Shown here: one piece after another, positions 9,573 to 18,598 of the stretch | How the letters are laid out: each line of letters starts with the position of its first letter | How positions within the stretch are numbered: the stretch's first letter is position 1 | Assembly: GCF_000422905.1 (NCBI RefSeq) | Contig: NZ_AUGY01000009.1 | Span: 103,014-167,013 of the forward strand | Direction of reading: 5' to 3' | Source: Paenibacillus alginolyticus DSM 5050 = NBRC 15375 | GTDB taxonomy: Bacteria > Bacillota > Bacilli > Paenibacillales > NBRC-103111 | DNA length: 64,000 nucleotides | Notes under the pieces: generated by a model | Told to the model about the DNA's origin: nothing | Seen by the model: the letters and a program-made list of their open reading frames with translations, nothing else | Database searches by the model: none | Program-made: the position numbers and the translations under genes

Positions 9573-9591
9573 TCCTTAATTTCTATACAAT
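9563..9591 (+). promoter_or_regulatory. Sigma-A promoter of the LacI-type regulator
   Basis: TTGCTG (9563-9568), 17-nt spacer, TACAAT (9586-9591), about 35 bases before the GTG start. It shares bases 9567-9568 with the opposite -35, so the two polymerases cannot bind together. Confidence 0.55.
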
Positions 9592-9625
9592 AGACGAATA
9601 GGATGAGATGAAAAGGTGACTCAAC

Positions 9626-10633
9626 GTGATTACAATTTATGATATCGCTGAAAAAGCCGGTGTTTCGGCAATGACCGTTTCACGGGTTATCAATAATACA
9701 GGTCGTATCAGCGAAGCAACGCGCAAACGGGTAAGTAAAGTGATGGAAGATCTCCACTATATTCCGAACTCGATGGCACGCAGTCTGGTACTTCAGAAGA
9801 CCAAGATTCTTTCACTCCTCATTACGGATATTACAAATCCGTTCTATACTACGCTTGCACGCGGCGCAGAAGATGCTGCTAAACGTGCTGGGTATCGGCT
9901 TCTGTTTGCGAATAGCGACGAGGATTATGCGAAAGAGAAAGACTACGTTGATATGATTCTATCAACCCGTGTGGATGGCGTTCTATTCGCCCCGACGGGT
10001 GATCATTCTGCCCAGAGTCTTGGGCAATTGCAAAAGCATAATATCCCCTTCGTTGTGCTTGACCGTGAAATTCCGGGAATCGAGGCGGATGTGGTACTCG
10101 GGGACAGCAAGGAAGGCGCGCGGAAGCTTGTTGAGCATTTAATTGAACTGGGGCATCGCCGTATCGCGATGATTAACGGTTCCCAGGATGTCTCTACGGC
10201 CCGCTTGCGTCACACAGGGTACTGCGAGGCGCATTTGCTTAGCGGATTAACCGTAGATGACTCGCTCGTCGCACATCTGAACTATCGTGATTTCCACGAT
10301 GAATCCGCGTTAGACGCACTACTCAATCTAGAAGATCCGCCAACAGCGATCTTTGCGGCTAACAACATGCTCGCCGTCGGCGTCATTCAATCGCTGAGAC
10401 AGCGCGGCTTGCAGGTGCCAGATGATCTCTCGGTCGTCTGTTTTGATGATTTTGGCCCAGCAGGTGCGATTAACCCTTTTCTAACCTTGGCTTCACAGCC
10501 TGCCTATCAATTCGGCTTATTAGGCATGCAGCTGTTGATCGAACGCATCGAAGGCGAAGCCGTTCACGAGAATCGGAAGATCATTCTGCCTTCGGAGTTG
10601 ATTATCCGAGCTTCCACGCGGGCGTTGAAGTGA
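9626..10633 (+). CDS. LacI-family transcriptional regulator of the fucose-type operon
   Basis: DNA-binding repressor of 335 residues. The N-terminal HTH reads IYDIAEKAGVSAMTVSRVIN followed by the hinge helix (IPNSMARSLV) and a periplasmic-binding-like effector domain ending in the AxPAY/ LLIERI pattern of the family. The GTG start at 9626 is supported by AAAAGGTGA. It is divergent from fucU with overlapping promoters, and palindromic operators lie next to the fucU promoter, so it likely represses the operon until a sugar or sugar-phosphate binds. The inducer is unknown. Confidence 0.92.
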   Translation: MITIYDIAEKAGVSAMTVSRVINNTGRISEATRKRVSKVMEDLHYIPNSMARSLVLQKTKILSLLITDITNPFYTTLARGAEDAAKRAGYRLLFANSDEDYAKEKDYVDMILSTRVDGVLFAPTGDHSAQSLGQLQKHNIPFVVLDREIPGIEADVVLGDSKEGARKLVEHLIELGHRRIAMINGSQDVSTARLRHTGYCEAHLLSGLTVDDSLVAHLNYRDFHDESALDALLNLEDPPTAIFAANNMLAVGVIQSLRQRGLQVPDDLSVVCFDDFGPAGAINPFLTLASQPAYQFGLLGMQLLIERIEGEAVHENRKIILPSELIIRASTRALK

Positions 10634-10806
10634 TGGTTGATTACACATGGAGTTGGCCATTCTACTCACTCTATTACCCGAGACGATGTTTTTCATCGTT
10701 AATTGATGAGAAATGCGGGAGTTTGCCACTTTAGCGATGTAAAACATGCTTAAAGTTAAGGAAGATGACCATTCCACCTTCACCGTATGCTTTTAGGAGA
10801 TTACTA

Positions 10807-11118
10807 ATGAACCCAAACGTAAAACAAGCCTTACAAACCACGCTAAAAAACTGGAATGCCATGTCGGCATCCCGTGGTGATGAGCAGGAAGCTGTTGCCG
10901 ATCAATTCCAATCATCTTTCTATTTATTTATTGATGCTGTCCGTGAATGGGTTGATGAGTTAGAACCGCGACCTCAAACCATCGATGTGTTATTAGAGAT
11001 GGAGTTGATGCAGGAAATCTTCGATGCACTGCCAGCACCTCTTCATTTGAACTTCGAGACGGAAGTTGAGCTCATCATGGATAATGTGGTTAGAATCGAC
11101 GACGATAAATATGATTAA
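10807..11118 (+). CDS. Hypothetical small acidic protein
   Basis: A 103-residue, acidic, soluble protein starting MNPNVKQALQTTLKNW and ending DDDKYD. The ATG at 10807 follows TTAGGAGATTACTA, a good ribosome site; a longer reading from 10765 has none. No membrane segment or known motif is recognised. It is a single-gene unit between the LacI gene and a terminator. Confidence 0.7.
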   Translation: MNPNVKQALQTTLKNWNAMSASRGDEQEAVADQFQSSFYLFIDAVREWVDELEPRPQTIDVLLEMELMQEIFDALPAPLHLNFETEVELIMDNVVRIDDDKYD

Positions 11119-11207
11119 AATGTCCCATAATTACAATATGTCGCCTCTCTAACTCAACAGTCTAATCTCAGTTGGCTCATCATGCCCAAGCAGCAAAAAA
11201 AGCCCAA

Positions 11208-11227
11208 TGTCGAATTGGGCTTTTTCA
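11208..11227. terminator. Bidirectional terminator
   Basis: AGCCCAAT/ATTGGGCT stem with a run of A on one side and T on the other, so it can end both the small acidic gene (plus) and the 11260-11769 gene (minus). Confidence 0.8.
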
Positions 11228-11259
11228 TCGTTTTATAGCTTCAGATCGTGCATCCGCAC

Positions 11260-11769
11260 TTAAACCGTTTTATCCACAAACGTAATATGGTTTTGTTCAG
11301 CAAATTTTTTCAATCTAGCTGCCATAGCCGCTACGTCGAATCGATTCAGAGATTTGTTGTACACCCAGCGAGGTGACTTCCCATTCAGATCAATGACGAC
11401 CTGACCAGGAGAATATACGATTTCTTTGATTTTATCGGCGTTCAGAACAAGCTCTCTAGCGAATCCTCTTTTCGAAAGACTCGTTTTACTAACCTTCAAA
11501 TACGGACGGCGAATAAAATAAACGAACAGACCAACCGCCAGATAACTGAGTGTCGTATACCAGTACATCTTGTCCCCTTCTGTTTTGGTCAAAGTAGCCA
11601 ATAATAAGATGGAAATTAGAACAAAGAATAAAGCTAACATTATGCTTCTGCCCTTGAATACTTCCGATCGATCCGGGTCCGAAGAAATCGGAGCCATTCC
11701 CTGTTTGGAGCGATTCTTGTTTACGGTTTTCGTATTTTTACTTACCATTCTTTCCCACTTACGAGACAT
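11260..11769 (-). CDS. Hypothetical membrane protein, two transmembrane helices
   Basis: 169 residues: a basic N-terminal tail (about 1-40), two hydrophobic helices (near 42-60 and 70-88, around IMLALFFVLISILLLATL and YLAVGLFVYFI), then a cytoplasmic domain of about 80 residues with alternating strands (ELVLNADKIKEIVY, QVVIDLNGKSPRWVY) like a PH-type bPH2 fold. That fold is only a guess. The start is preceded by CCAAGGAGTG. No operon partner is evident. Confidence 0.75.
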   Translation of the reverse strand: MSRKWERMVSKNTKTVNKNRSKQGMAPISSDPDRSEVFKGRSIMLALFFVLISILLLATLTKTEGDKMYWYTTLSYLAVGLFVYFIRRPYLKVSKTSLSKRGFARELVLNADKIKEIVYSPGQVVIDLNGKSPRWVYNKSLNRFDVAAMAARLKKFAEQNHITFVDKTV

Positions 11770-11816
11770 TCATTTCACTCCTTGGTTTATTCGTACTTAT
11801 ACAAGTACATCCCTCT

Positions 11817-12659
11817 TCATTTTAATATTCGATTCAAAACGCCTTCATACCATCTCCATGGCAACAGACTTCTCGCCCAAAGTCCCGCCTTCACACCGCG
11901 TCCCATTGGATAACGCAGCTTTGGCCGCGGGTTGGCTACAATTCGCGCAATTTGGTCTGCTACTTCCTGCGGATCGGGTGCTGTAGCTGAGGCTTTCCTT
12001 GAATAGTCAAGCATTTTGCTAAGCCGTTTCCAATAAGGAGACGCTTCCGCAGTATGGATCGCCTCGAAGCCTTTTCGCCAAATCTCTGTCTTATAGGCAC
12101 CTGGCTCAACGAGCACGACACGCACACCTAGCGGCATCATCTCCAAACGAAGCGATTCACTAAAGCCCTCAATGGCAAACTTCGAAGTGCTATATGGCGC
12201 ATAGCCAGGAAATGCGGATAACCCACTCACACTGCTTACATTAACGATACAACCCGATTGCTGTGTGCGCATGTGCGGCAGGACAGCTCTCGTTGTCGCA
12301 ATGACACCAAATACATTCGTTTCCAGCTGAGATCTCCACGCTTCCAACGGTACATCTTCCACATAGCCCCCAACCGCAAAGCCGGCATTGTTAATGAGAA
12401 CATCGATTCTGCCATACTTGTCCATCATATCAGAAACAACTTGTTCAATCGAATCATGAACGGTTACGTCAAGAGCCATGGTTTCGATGGCATTGGTTAC
12501 TCCAGCTTGTTCGGCATGCGCGAGCAAGGCTCCGCTTTTACCAAGGTCGCGCATCGTCGCGATAACATGATACCCCTTTTGAGCCAGAGCTATTGACGTT
12601 AGCAAGCCAAATCCGCTAGATGCGCCAGTCACCAACGCTGTCGGCTTTGTGAAACTCAT
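11817..12659 (-). CDS. Short-chain dehydrogenase/reductase (SDR)
   Basis: NAD(P)-dependent oxidoreductase of the classical SDR family, 280 residues. It has the cofactor loop TGASSGFG near residue 13, NNAG near 90, the catalytic Ser in NVSSVSG, and YSTSK with catalytic Tyr and Lys. The ATG at 12659 with GGGGGCAG upstream is preferred to the TTG one codon earlier. The C-terminal RYPMGRGVKAGLWARSLLP resembles SDRs acting on lipophilic substrates, but the substrate is unknown. Single gene. Confidence 0.9.
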   Translation of the reverse strand: MSFTKPTALVTGASSGFGLLTSIALAQKGYHVIATMRDLGKSGALLAHAEQAGVTNAIETMALDVTVHDSIEQVVSDMMDKYGRIDVLINNAGFAVGGYVEDVPLEAWRSQLETNVFGVIATTRAVLPHMRTQQSGCIVNVSSVSGLSAFPGYAPYSTSKFAIEGFSESLRLEMMPLGVRVVLVEPGAYKTEIWRKGFEAIHTAEASPYWKRLSKMLDYSRKASATAPDPQEVADQIARIVANPRPKLRYPMGRGVKAGLWARSLLPWRWYEGVLNRILK

Positions 12660-12813
12660 CAAAGCTGCCCCCTATTATCCAACTCACATTCCTTCATAAT
12701 CCCATACAAAAGGCATAATGTCGATATGTAAAAGAGGAGATTTACTTCGAGCAGATGCCAACCTCCTAGTGATTGCCCATTTATGGCTGATTTTATCCAA
12801 TCACAATTAAAAA

Positions 12814-12834
12814 ACCTGAGGCTATGCCTCAGGT
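12814..12834 (-). terminator. Terminator after the beta-helix gene
   Basis: ACCTGAGG/CCTCAGGT hairpin with a CTATG-type loop and six T on the minus strand, about 110 bases past the stop of the broken beta-helix gene. Confidence 0.8.
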
Positions 12835-12941
12835 CGATCATATCGATTTGTCTTCATTTGCCGTCCGCGCTTAATCGGCAACGAACACATGTGACATGGA
12901 ATGAATCACCCGTCGTATCTCTTCTTCACTCTTTCGAATCG

Positions 12942-14667
12942 TCAATTCACGTTAGTACTATACAAATTACCCCCGCCTGTACGGGTATCACCTGTCGCAG
13001 TCGTTCCTGTCGCCGCGCTTGTCGCATAAACGACGTAACCAGCCGAATTATCCAGGTTTACGGTGTTGTTGTTAAAAGAATTGTTCGTACCCGTGGCATA
13101 AGCTGTGCCGTGCGTGCGTACTTGGAAAGCGTCCAAAATGTTTGCATTTCCATTACGGAAACCTTGGTTATAACGAACGATGGTATTAACTCCTTTCACA
13201 TCAATAAAGCTATCTGCACTGTTAGCTCCACTAATTCCTGTCCCGTTAAATGTGCAGTACTCGATAATTGTGCCGCTGGCGCCTTCTTTGACATCAATAT
13301 GCTCGGCTGTAATACCGCCATTGAAATTCGTATGACTTATGACATTCCCCGTAACTACGTGCTCATAATTCGAACTGGAGTCAGATCCCACATAGGCACC
13401 CTCTCCATAACCAGCTTGATATTTCCCTGTGTCATAAATCAAGGAATACTCCAGTGTGTTGTAAGAGCTGCCATCGCGGAAATGCACTCCCTCATCACCG
13501 ACATTATGGACCTCAACATTATTGAGTAGGTTGCGGTTACCGTTGTCGATGATAATGCCCTTTTGAGCGTTGGTCACTGCGAGATCGCGAATCTGCCAGT
13601 AGTCGCCAGTTAGATGAATGCCATAAGAACCGTCATTCACATTCACACCTTGGAGCACAGCCGGATGGGCTGCATCACAGCTTTTCAAAATAATAGGATT
13701 AGCAGAAGTCCCGTTTTTATCGGAGAAAAATAGCCCTTGACCGCCCGGGTCCCCGCTCGCAGAGGGATCACCTGTATATATGCCTGGAGCGATGGAGATG
13801 ACAGAGCCTGCGGCCGCATTTTTCATAGCATTTTGAATGGCAGCCGTTGTATTTAGAGCATTCGTACAGCCTGAAGGCGGTGATCCTGCATTCGTAGTTG
13901 CATTAATGGTACTGCTTGGCGCAGAAACGTTGCCAGCTGCATCCTTCGCTTTAACATAGTAGCTATAAGTAGTTGATGCCGTTAAACCTATATCACTAGC
14001 CGAAGTGACGGTGACACTTGTGAGCAGAGTACCATTTCGATACAGATCATAGCCCGTAACACCTACGTTATCGGAGGATGCGCTCCAGTTCAAATTGATT
14101 TGGCTGCTGGAAGCCGCTGTTCCTATCAAACCCGTCGGAGCCGTTGGCGCCTGAGTGTCACCGCCAGTACCGCCACCACTTACTACCACGAGCTGTGGTT
14201 TATTAGACGCATTCTCGTTGCTGTTTAGCGTCGTATATTTGCCAACACTCTCTTGCAGTGCAAATGAAACAACACCATACACTGCCTGCCGCACTGCCAA
14301 CCGCCGGTTTATTGTTCCAAGTAAGTGCTGATTGCGTCCAACTATCCGTGGTCTGATAAGCCGATAGAACGGTCGACGCAGAAGCGCTGCCATATATTTG
14401 CAATTTGGCACTAGAAACGCCTGTAATCCCCGTTAAATTAAATTTAAGATAGGCATATCGAGCGGCGGTTGGATCATTTTTGACATAAAGCGATGTCGCC
14501 GTTCCGTAATTGGAAGTCGCATTGCTTTGATGGACATATGAATCATCTGAGGGACTGAGTGTGCTCGTAGCTGCACCCGCAACAGAAGGTATCGTCATGA
14601 CCATTAATGATGAAATCAATGTCATCGCCCATGTCTTACTTGTATATCTTTTGAACAGCTCTACCAT
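12942..14667 (-). pseudogene. Secreted DNRLRE-FnIII-parallel beta-helix protein, disrupted by an internal deletion
   Basis: Read across the break, the protein has a Sec signal peptide, a DNRLRE carbohydrate-associated module (DDSYVHQSNATSNYG...SYQTTDSW-type repeats), a fibronectin III domain (PTAPTGLIGTAASSSQ...), and a right-handed beta-helix domain like pectate-lyase-type polysaccharide enzymes. Near 14280 the frame changes: one frame ends WNNKPAVGSAAGSV and then runs to a stop, the other resumes as GVVSFALQESVGKY. DNRLRE domains normally have about 25 residues between these points, so a short out-of-frame deletion is the cause rather than a single-base error. An AGGAGG site precedes the ATG at 14667. 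Confidence 0.8.
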
Positions 14668-14766
14668 ATGAATCATTCCTCCTAAAAGTTATTCATACAC
14701 AATGCAGCCATTTCGTTAAGCAGCCGATTGGAAAAATGGATCTACCTCCTCAGTGTTTTTTCATTT

Positions 14767-14780
14767 AGATAACGCTTACA
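14767..14780. promoter_or_regulatory. Possible cre (CcpA) site upstream of the beta-helix gene
   Basis: AGATAACGCTTACA fits the cre consensus TGWAANCGNTNWCA with two mismatches, about 100 bases before the start. Catabolite repression of an extracellular polysaccharide enzyme would be expected. Confidence 0.35.
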
Positions 14781-14855
14781 TTTTAAAGTATAGAAGATTA
14801 CGAAGTACCCATGTGCCAGTCAATTGCCGTCATTTTGCACTGTGTTGCTGTTTTT

Positions 14856-15701
14856 TTATACCTGCATACGATATGCCTTAGGCGTGATCCCCAATACAGT
14901 CTTGAACACACGACAGAAATAAGATCCATTCAGAAAACCCACCTCCTGCGCGATAAAACCGGCTGTTTTCGAGGTCGTTTCAAGCAATAAACAGGCTTCT
15001 TTCAACCTGCGCGAAATGATAAATTCCGTGATCGAGCTGCCCGTCGACTGCCGAAATGTATGAGACAAATAGTAGGTAGATAAGTGCAAATCCTCGGACA
15101 TCCGATTAAGATCAAATCTTTCCTTATAATGAAGCTCGATCCACTCTATCATCTGCAAGGCGGTATGATTGTAACGCGGCTTATTTTTATCTTTCTGACC
15201 GTTATATACCTCTTTCTCGAATGGCTCTAGTTGCTGAAGAATTGACAATAAGCATAAAATGAACTCCTCTTGCTGTTTATTGGCTGGCACACTCCTAAGC
15301 TTCCTATTCAAATCTTCAAATATTTTCGCGAAATTATGCTGCTGCGGCAGAACCTGGCACGTTAATTGCTGCTTCCATAGGATGTTAAACCATTTGCGAA
15401 CACCGCTAAAAGCAAGCAGAGCAGCATCCAGCTTATAAGGGTCAAACATGAGGACGGAGCGGACGAATGGCCCTTCAATTCGTATCCGATGCAGTTGAAA
15501 AGGCTGAAACACAAGCAATGTACCAGATTCTATGCGAAGCTGATGCTTGTTCACTTCCACACTACCTTGACCTTCATACACGAAGAGGAACTCCATGCAT
15601 GGATGCGCATGATAGATTTCCCAAACCTGCTTTCGGCTCGATTTATAGTGATTTAGGTGAAATGGTTCTTTCCTTACGTCCACACTTGTACTTAATTTCA
15701 A
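14856..15701 (-). CDS. AraC-family regulator with N-terminal cupin
   Basis: One-component transcription factor of about 281 residues. The N-terminal half is a cupin-like sugar-sensing domain (HAHPCMEFLFVYEGQGSVEV, LLVFQPFQLHRI); the C-terminal 100 residues form two helix-turn-helix units (LNRMSEDLHLSTYYLSHTFR and AGFIAQEVGFLNGSYFCRVFK). A TTG start at 15699-15701 is chosen because GGAGG sits 8 nt before it; the longer frame from 15752 has no ribosome site. It may control the neighbouring beta-helix gene, though this is only by position. Confidence 0.88.
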   Translation of the reverse strand: MKLSTSVDVRKEPFHLNHYKSSRKQVWEIYHAHPCMEFLFVYEGQGSVEVNKHQLRIESGTLLVFQPFQLHRIRIEGPFVRSVLMFDPYKLDAALLAFSGVRKWFNILWKQQLTCQVLPQQHNFAKIFEDLNRKLRSVPANKQQEEFILCLLSILQQLEPFEKEVYNGQKDKNKPRYNHTALQMIEWIELHYKERFDLNRMSEDLHLSTYYLSHTFRQSTGSSITEFIISRRLKEACLLLETTSKTAGFIAQEVGFLNGSYFCRVFKTVLGITPKAYRMQV

Positions 15702-15889
15702 CAGCCATCCCTCCATCACAATGAATTGTTTGGAAGCTACATTCGTGAGCACACTTTACCACAACTTTTCATGAAATGATTGTGTAAATCCAAGGGTTTC
15801 CGGTGTTTTTTGCAGTTGTCATTTGTACAACAATAGGCTAGCAATCAGCGTACAGTGGCAAGCTTCATCTCCCCCAACCCCAAGCACAA

Positions 15890-15948
15890 AAAAAACCTGT
15901 ATCCAGATGCTCTCTTCTTAAGAGAACAATCACAGATACAGGCTTTCG
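15890..15948 (-). terminator. Terminator of the oxidase-RidA-TatA operon
   Basis: CCTGTATC/GATACAGG stem with a 30-nt arm containing a smaller CTCTTCTTAAGAG hairpin, followed on the minus strand by eight T. It lies directly after the tatA stop. Confidence 0.8.
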
Positions 15949-15957
15949 GACGATCGT

Positions 15958-16170
15958 CTATACTTTCGCCTTCTCGAGCAGCTTATCAGCTGGCTCTACA
16001 TGCTCGGGAACCTCTTTGCCCTCGGAAACGAGTTCCCGCGCAGAGTTTTTGAACTCATGCAGGGTGCGCCCCACTGCGCGACCAAGCTCTGGAAGCTTGG
16101 ATGGACCAAACAAGACTAAGACAACAACTAAGATTAACATGAGACCAGGAAAGCCAATATTTTGCAGCAT
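15958..16170 (-). CDS. tatA: Twin-arginine translocase subunit TatA
   Basis: Membrane pore subunit of the Tat export system, 70 residues. It has one N-terminal helix ([16 protein letters not shown], about 6-21), the [11 protein letters not shown] hinge (usually FGPKKLPE), an amphipathic helix ([12 protein letters not shown]) and a charged tail. It is the third gene of the operon after the Tat-signal oxidase and RidA, with 21 bases between it and RidA. A dedicated tatA beside its cargo and a divergent tatC suggests a small cargo-specific translocase. Confidence 0.93.
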   Translation of the reverse strand: MLQNIGFPGLMLILVVVLVLFGPSKLPELGRAVGRTLHEFKNSARELVSEGKEVPEHVEPADKLLEKAKV

Positions 16171-16191
16171 AGGATCAACAACTCCGTTTCA

Positions 16192-16752
16192 TTAGTTTTG
16201 ATTATGATGCTTCGGATATACCGCTACAGCTTCGATCTCTATAAGCCAATCAGAGCTTACGAGTCCTGCCACACCAACCGTGGAGCGTGCAGGCTTAACC
16301 GGATTCGCTTCATTTCCAAAAAATTGCGCATAAGCATCGAACCAGCCTTGATAGTCAAATTTGCCTTCTTTCGCCGCATCAGCTGTAAGATAGACACGGA
16401 GATAAGCGACATCAGCCAAAGTCAATCCCTTATCTTTCAATTGCTTTTCTATCTCTTTAAGAATTCCGATGCCTTGCGTTTTGGTATCGCCATAGCGCTC
16501 ATATACCGTTTTACCCTCTTTATTAAGAACAGGCGGTACTGTTCCGCTTGTGAATAAATAGGAAGAACCAGAAGGCACAGATACTCCGGCAGAGATCGAG
16601 GAAGCTGGGTTTCCATAGAATTCCACTTCATTAATTGGCTCTGATGAATATTTACTAGACTTTTCTGTTCCGGCTGCATAGGCGCTGACACATATGAGGC
16701 ATGAACCTAATGTGACGGCTGCCATGGTTTTCACTTTCTTCGTTATCATCAT
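16192..16752 (-). CDS. RidA-family (YjgF) protein with a signal peptide
   Basis: 186 residues. Residues 1-27 form a Sec-type signal (basic MMITKKVK, hydrophobic core, cleavage near AYAA), unusual because typical RidA is cytoplasmic and about 128 residues. The mature part has family features: LFTSGTVPP, GDTKTQGIGILKEIEKQL, and PARSTVGVAGLVSSDWLIEIEAVA with the conserved Arg that holds the substrate carboxylate. RidA proteins hydrolyse reactive enamines and imines. The gene follows an amino-acid-oxidase-like gene by 20 bases, which makes imine products outside the cell a sensible substrate. Confidence 0.85.
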   Translation of the reverse strand: MMITKKVKTMAAVTLGSCLICVSAYAAGTEKSSKYSSEPINEVEFYGNPASSISAGVSVPSGSSYLFTSGTVPPVLNKEGKTVYERYGDTKTQGIGILKEIEKQLKDKGLTLADVAYLRVYLTADAAKEGKFDYQGWFDAYAQFFGNEANPVKPARSTVGVAGLVSSDWLIEIEAVAVYPKHHNQN

Positions 16753-16772
16753 CGTTCATCGCTCCTCATCAT

Positions 16773-18380
16773 CTACTCTTTCATTACACGCTCATGAATT
16801 TCAGTAACCACTTTCCTCGCAGATTCAATCGCCCCTGCTTGCCAAGCGGTAATATAGCTGATATGCTCCCCAGCCAAATAAATGCGACCGTCCGGCTTAC
16901 ACAAGGTAGGGTAATACGTTTTGCGGTCATCAGCCGTATACGAAGCCCAACCGCCTTGATTATATTTGATCTTCTTCCAATCTACGGAGAAAGAGGCCTC
17001 GAACTCTTTATAATATTGCGGATGAATTTTCGCCCCTTGGCTTAATGCGTAGTCTTCCCTTTGGGCAGGTGTCATTTTACCAATCTTGTCAGCGTTACCC
17101 CCGAATGCATAATAACCTAAGAGGAGTCCCTTTTTGGCAAAATAATCAGTAGGCGGGTAATAAATACTGGAAATGTCCATATTCGTAAGTGAGCTTCCGC
17201 CAAAAATAAACTCATCTTCCTCCCAGAAGCGACGTTTGAACTGGAGCCCAATTTTACCGGCGGATGCGTAGTTAATTTTAGAAATAGCCGTCGACATTTC
17301 TGCGGAGAAATCGGCTTTAATATCCTTGAGGACAGACAAAGGAATCGTACAGATACAAAAGTCTCCGGAAGCTTCCTTGCTGGCGCCGCTATTCAAGTCC
17401 TTATACAGGATACGAACTCCATCGGAGGATTGCTTAATTTCTTGTACTTCTGCATGGAATTCAATTCGGTCCCCCACTCGTTTCTCAAACGCTTTAGCAA
17501 TCTGGTCCATCCCGCCTACCGGATGAAACATCATCATTTGTTGATCATAACTGTATTCGCTGCTAAAAAATTGCCCAAAACCAGAATTTATAATCGCTTT
17601 TAAACTAAATGGATCTCTACGTACGCCTGCGTCGAATTTACCGCCTGGTTCCTCGTTATACCCTGCTCTTTCCGAACCTTTATAGAACAGATCTGCATTC
17701 AAATCCCCTTCGGTCTTCAAATAAGTGACAAGCTTAGCTTTTTCTTCTGTTGTAAGAGGGAGATCCAGTGCTTTCTGATTTACCGCTTTAGCTAGCATTT
17801 CGGCGACATAGCCCCTAACATCGGCCTTCGCTTGGCGCTTCGGAATTTTCACACCCGACAATTCGCCCACATTTTCGTTATAATAGTAGCCGCTCTCGTT
17901 CACATTGTTGAAGGGTTCGATCGCGACACCAAATTTACGCGCATATCCCAACGTTACATGAAACTGGGGTATCCGCATCGGTCCCGCATTAAAATACATC
18001 CCATTATCAAAGCGTGCAACCTGCTTGCTGCCGCCTATTTCCGCAACAGTCGTACCTCTGCGAACCGTCCAAGCTCTACCGCCGGAACGAGCTCTCGCTT
18101 CTAAAATTGTGCACTGATATCCGGCCATTCCCAGCTCGTAGGCCGCCGTCATACCGGCTATCCCTGCGCCTAGAATGATCACCTTTTTCCCGTTTCGGTT
18201 CGTTGAAGTGAGATCCCTGCCTGAAGGCGGCGTGTAATCTGCCGCTTTCATCGTTTCTGGGGATAATAGCCCCAGAGTCCCCATAACACTAAAGAGTGCG
18301 GCTGACCCTCCTATTTTGCCGACTGTAGTCAAAAATTGTCTACGTGTAATTTGATCTTCTTTGATCGGTGTCTTCTCCAT
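16773..18380 (-). CDS. Tat-exported flavin amine / L-amino-acid oxidase
   Basis: 535 residues. Twin-arginine signal at residues 12-30 (TRRQFLTTVGKIGGSAALF), then the FAD-binding motif VIILGAGIAGMTAAYELG near 67-84 and the SGGRAW loop. The C-terminal FAD contact region reads RIYLAGEHISYITAWQAGAI, close to L-amino-acid oxidases and flavin monoamine oxidases. It should bind FAD in the cytoplasm, fold, then be exported by Tat. Expected products are imino acids (then keto acids and ammonia) and H2O2. The ATG at 18380 with GAGGAG is preferred over an upstream frame. A TnrA-type box lies 78 bases before the start. Substrate range is inferred, not shown. Confidence 0.88.
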   Translation of the reverse strand: MEKTPIKEDQITRRQFLTTVGKIGGSAALFSVMGTLGLLSPETMKAADYTPPSGRDLTSTNRNGKKVIILGAGIAGMTAAYELGMAGYQCTILEARARSGGRAWTVRRGTTVAEIGGSKQVARFDNGMYFNAGPMRIPQFHVTLGYARKFGVAIEPFNNVNESGYYYNENVGELSGVKIPKRQAKADVRGYVAEMLAKAVNQKALDLPLTTEEKAKLVTYLKTEGDLNADLFYKGSERAGYNEEPGGKFDAGVRRDPFSLKAIINSGFGQFFSSEYSYDQQMMMFHPVGGMDQIAKAFEKRVGDRIEFHAEVQEIKQSSDGVRILYKDLNSGASKEASGDFCICTIPLSVLKDIKADFSAEMSTAISKINYASAGKIGLQFKRRFWEEDEFIFGGSSLTNMDISSIYYPPTDYFAKKGLLLGYYAFGGNADKIGKMTPAQREDYALSQGAKIHPQYYKEFEASFSVDWKKIKYNQGGWASYTADDRKTYYPTLCKPDGRIYLAGEHISYITAWQAGAIESARKVVTEIHERVMKE

Positions 18381-18457
18381 GCTCCCATCTCCTCGTTCAT
18401 GTTTGGATAAACCACACAATAAACGTACCAGTAGATCAGGGTTCCGTCACTAATTCA

Positions 18458-18474
18458 TGTAAGATTACATTACA
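18458..18474. promoter_or_regulatory. TnrA/GlnR-type box A
   Basis: TGTAA-N7-TTACA is a perfect match to the TGTNA-N7-TNACA consensus. It lies in the divergent region 78-94 bases upstream of the oxidase start. It suggests nitrogen control of the oxidase operon. Confidence 0.6.
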
Positions 18475-18563
18475 TAAATATTGCTTATATCGGGATAAAA
18501 ATAGGTTATTTGATCGGAAATGAGCATGGTGATAGAGTTGACTTGTAAACAATGTCATGTAAA

Positions 18564-18580
18564 CGTTAATTTATCTAACA
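18564..18580. promoter_or_regulatory. TnrA/GlnR-type box B
   Basis: CGTTA-N7-TAACA matches the TGTNA-N7-TNACA consensus with one mismatch (first base). It ends just before the ribosome site of the short TnrA-like gene. Two TGTAAAC copies 16 bases apart lie just upstream. Confidence 0.4.
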
Positions 18581-18598
18581 TTTATAGGAGGATGGATG

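Noticed and set aside
12783..13529. Plus-strand ORF of 248 residues opposite the beta-helix gene
   Set aside because: The minus strand carries a clear FnIII/beta-helix coding frame; the plus-strand translation has no domain, no good ribosome site and is a shadow.
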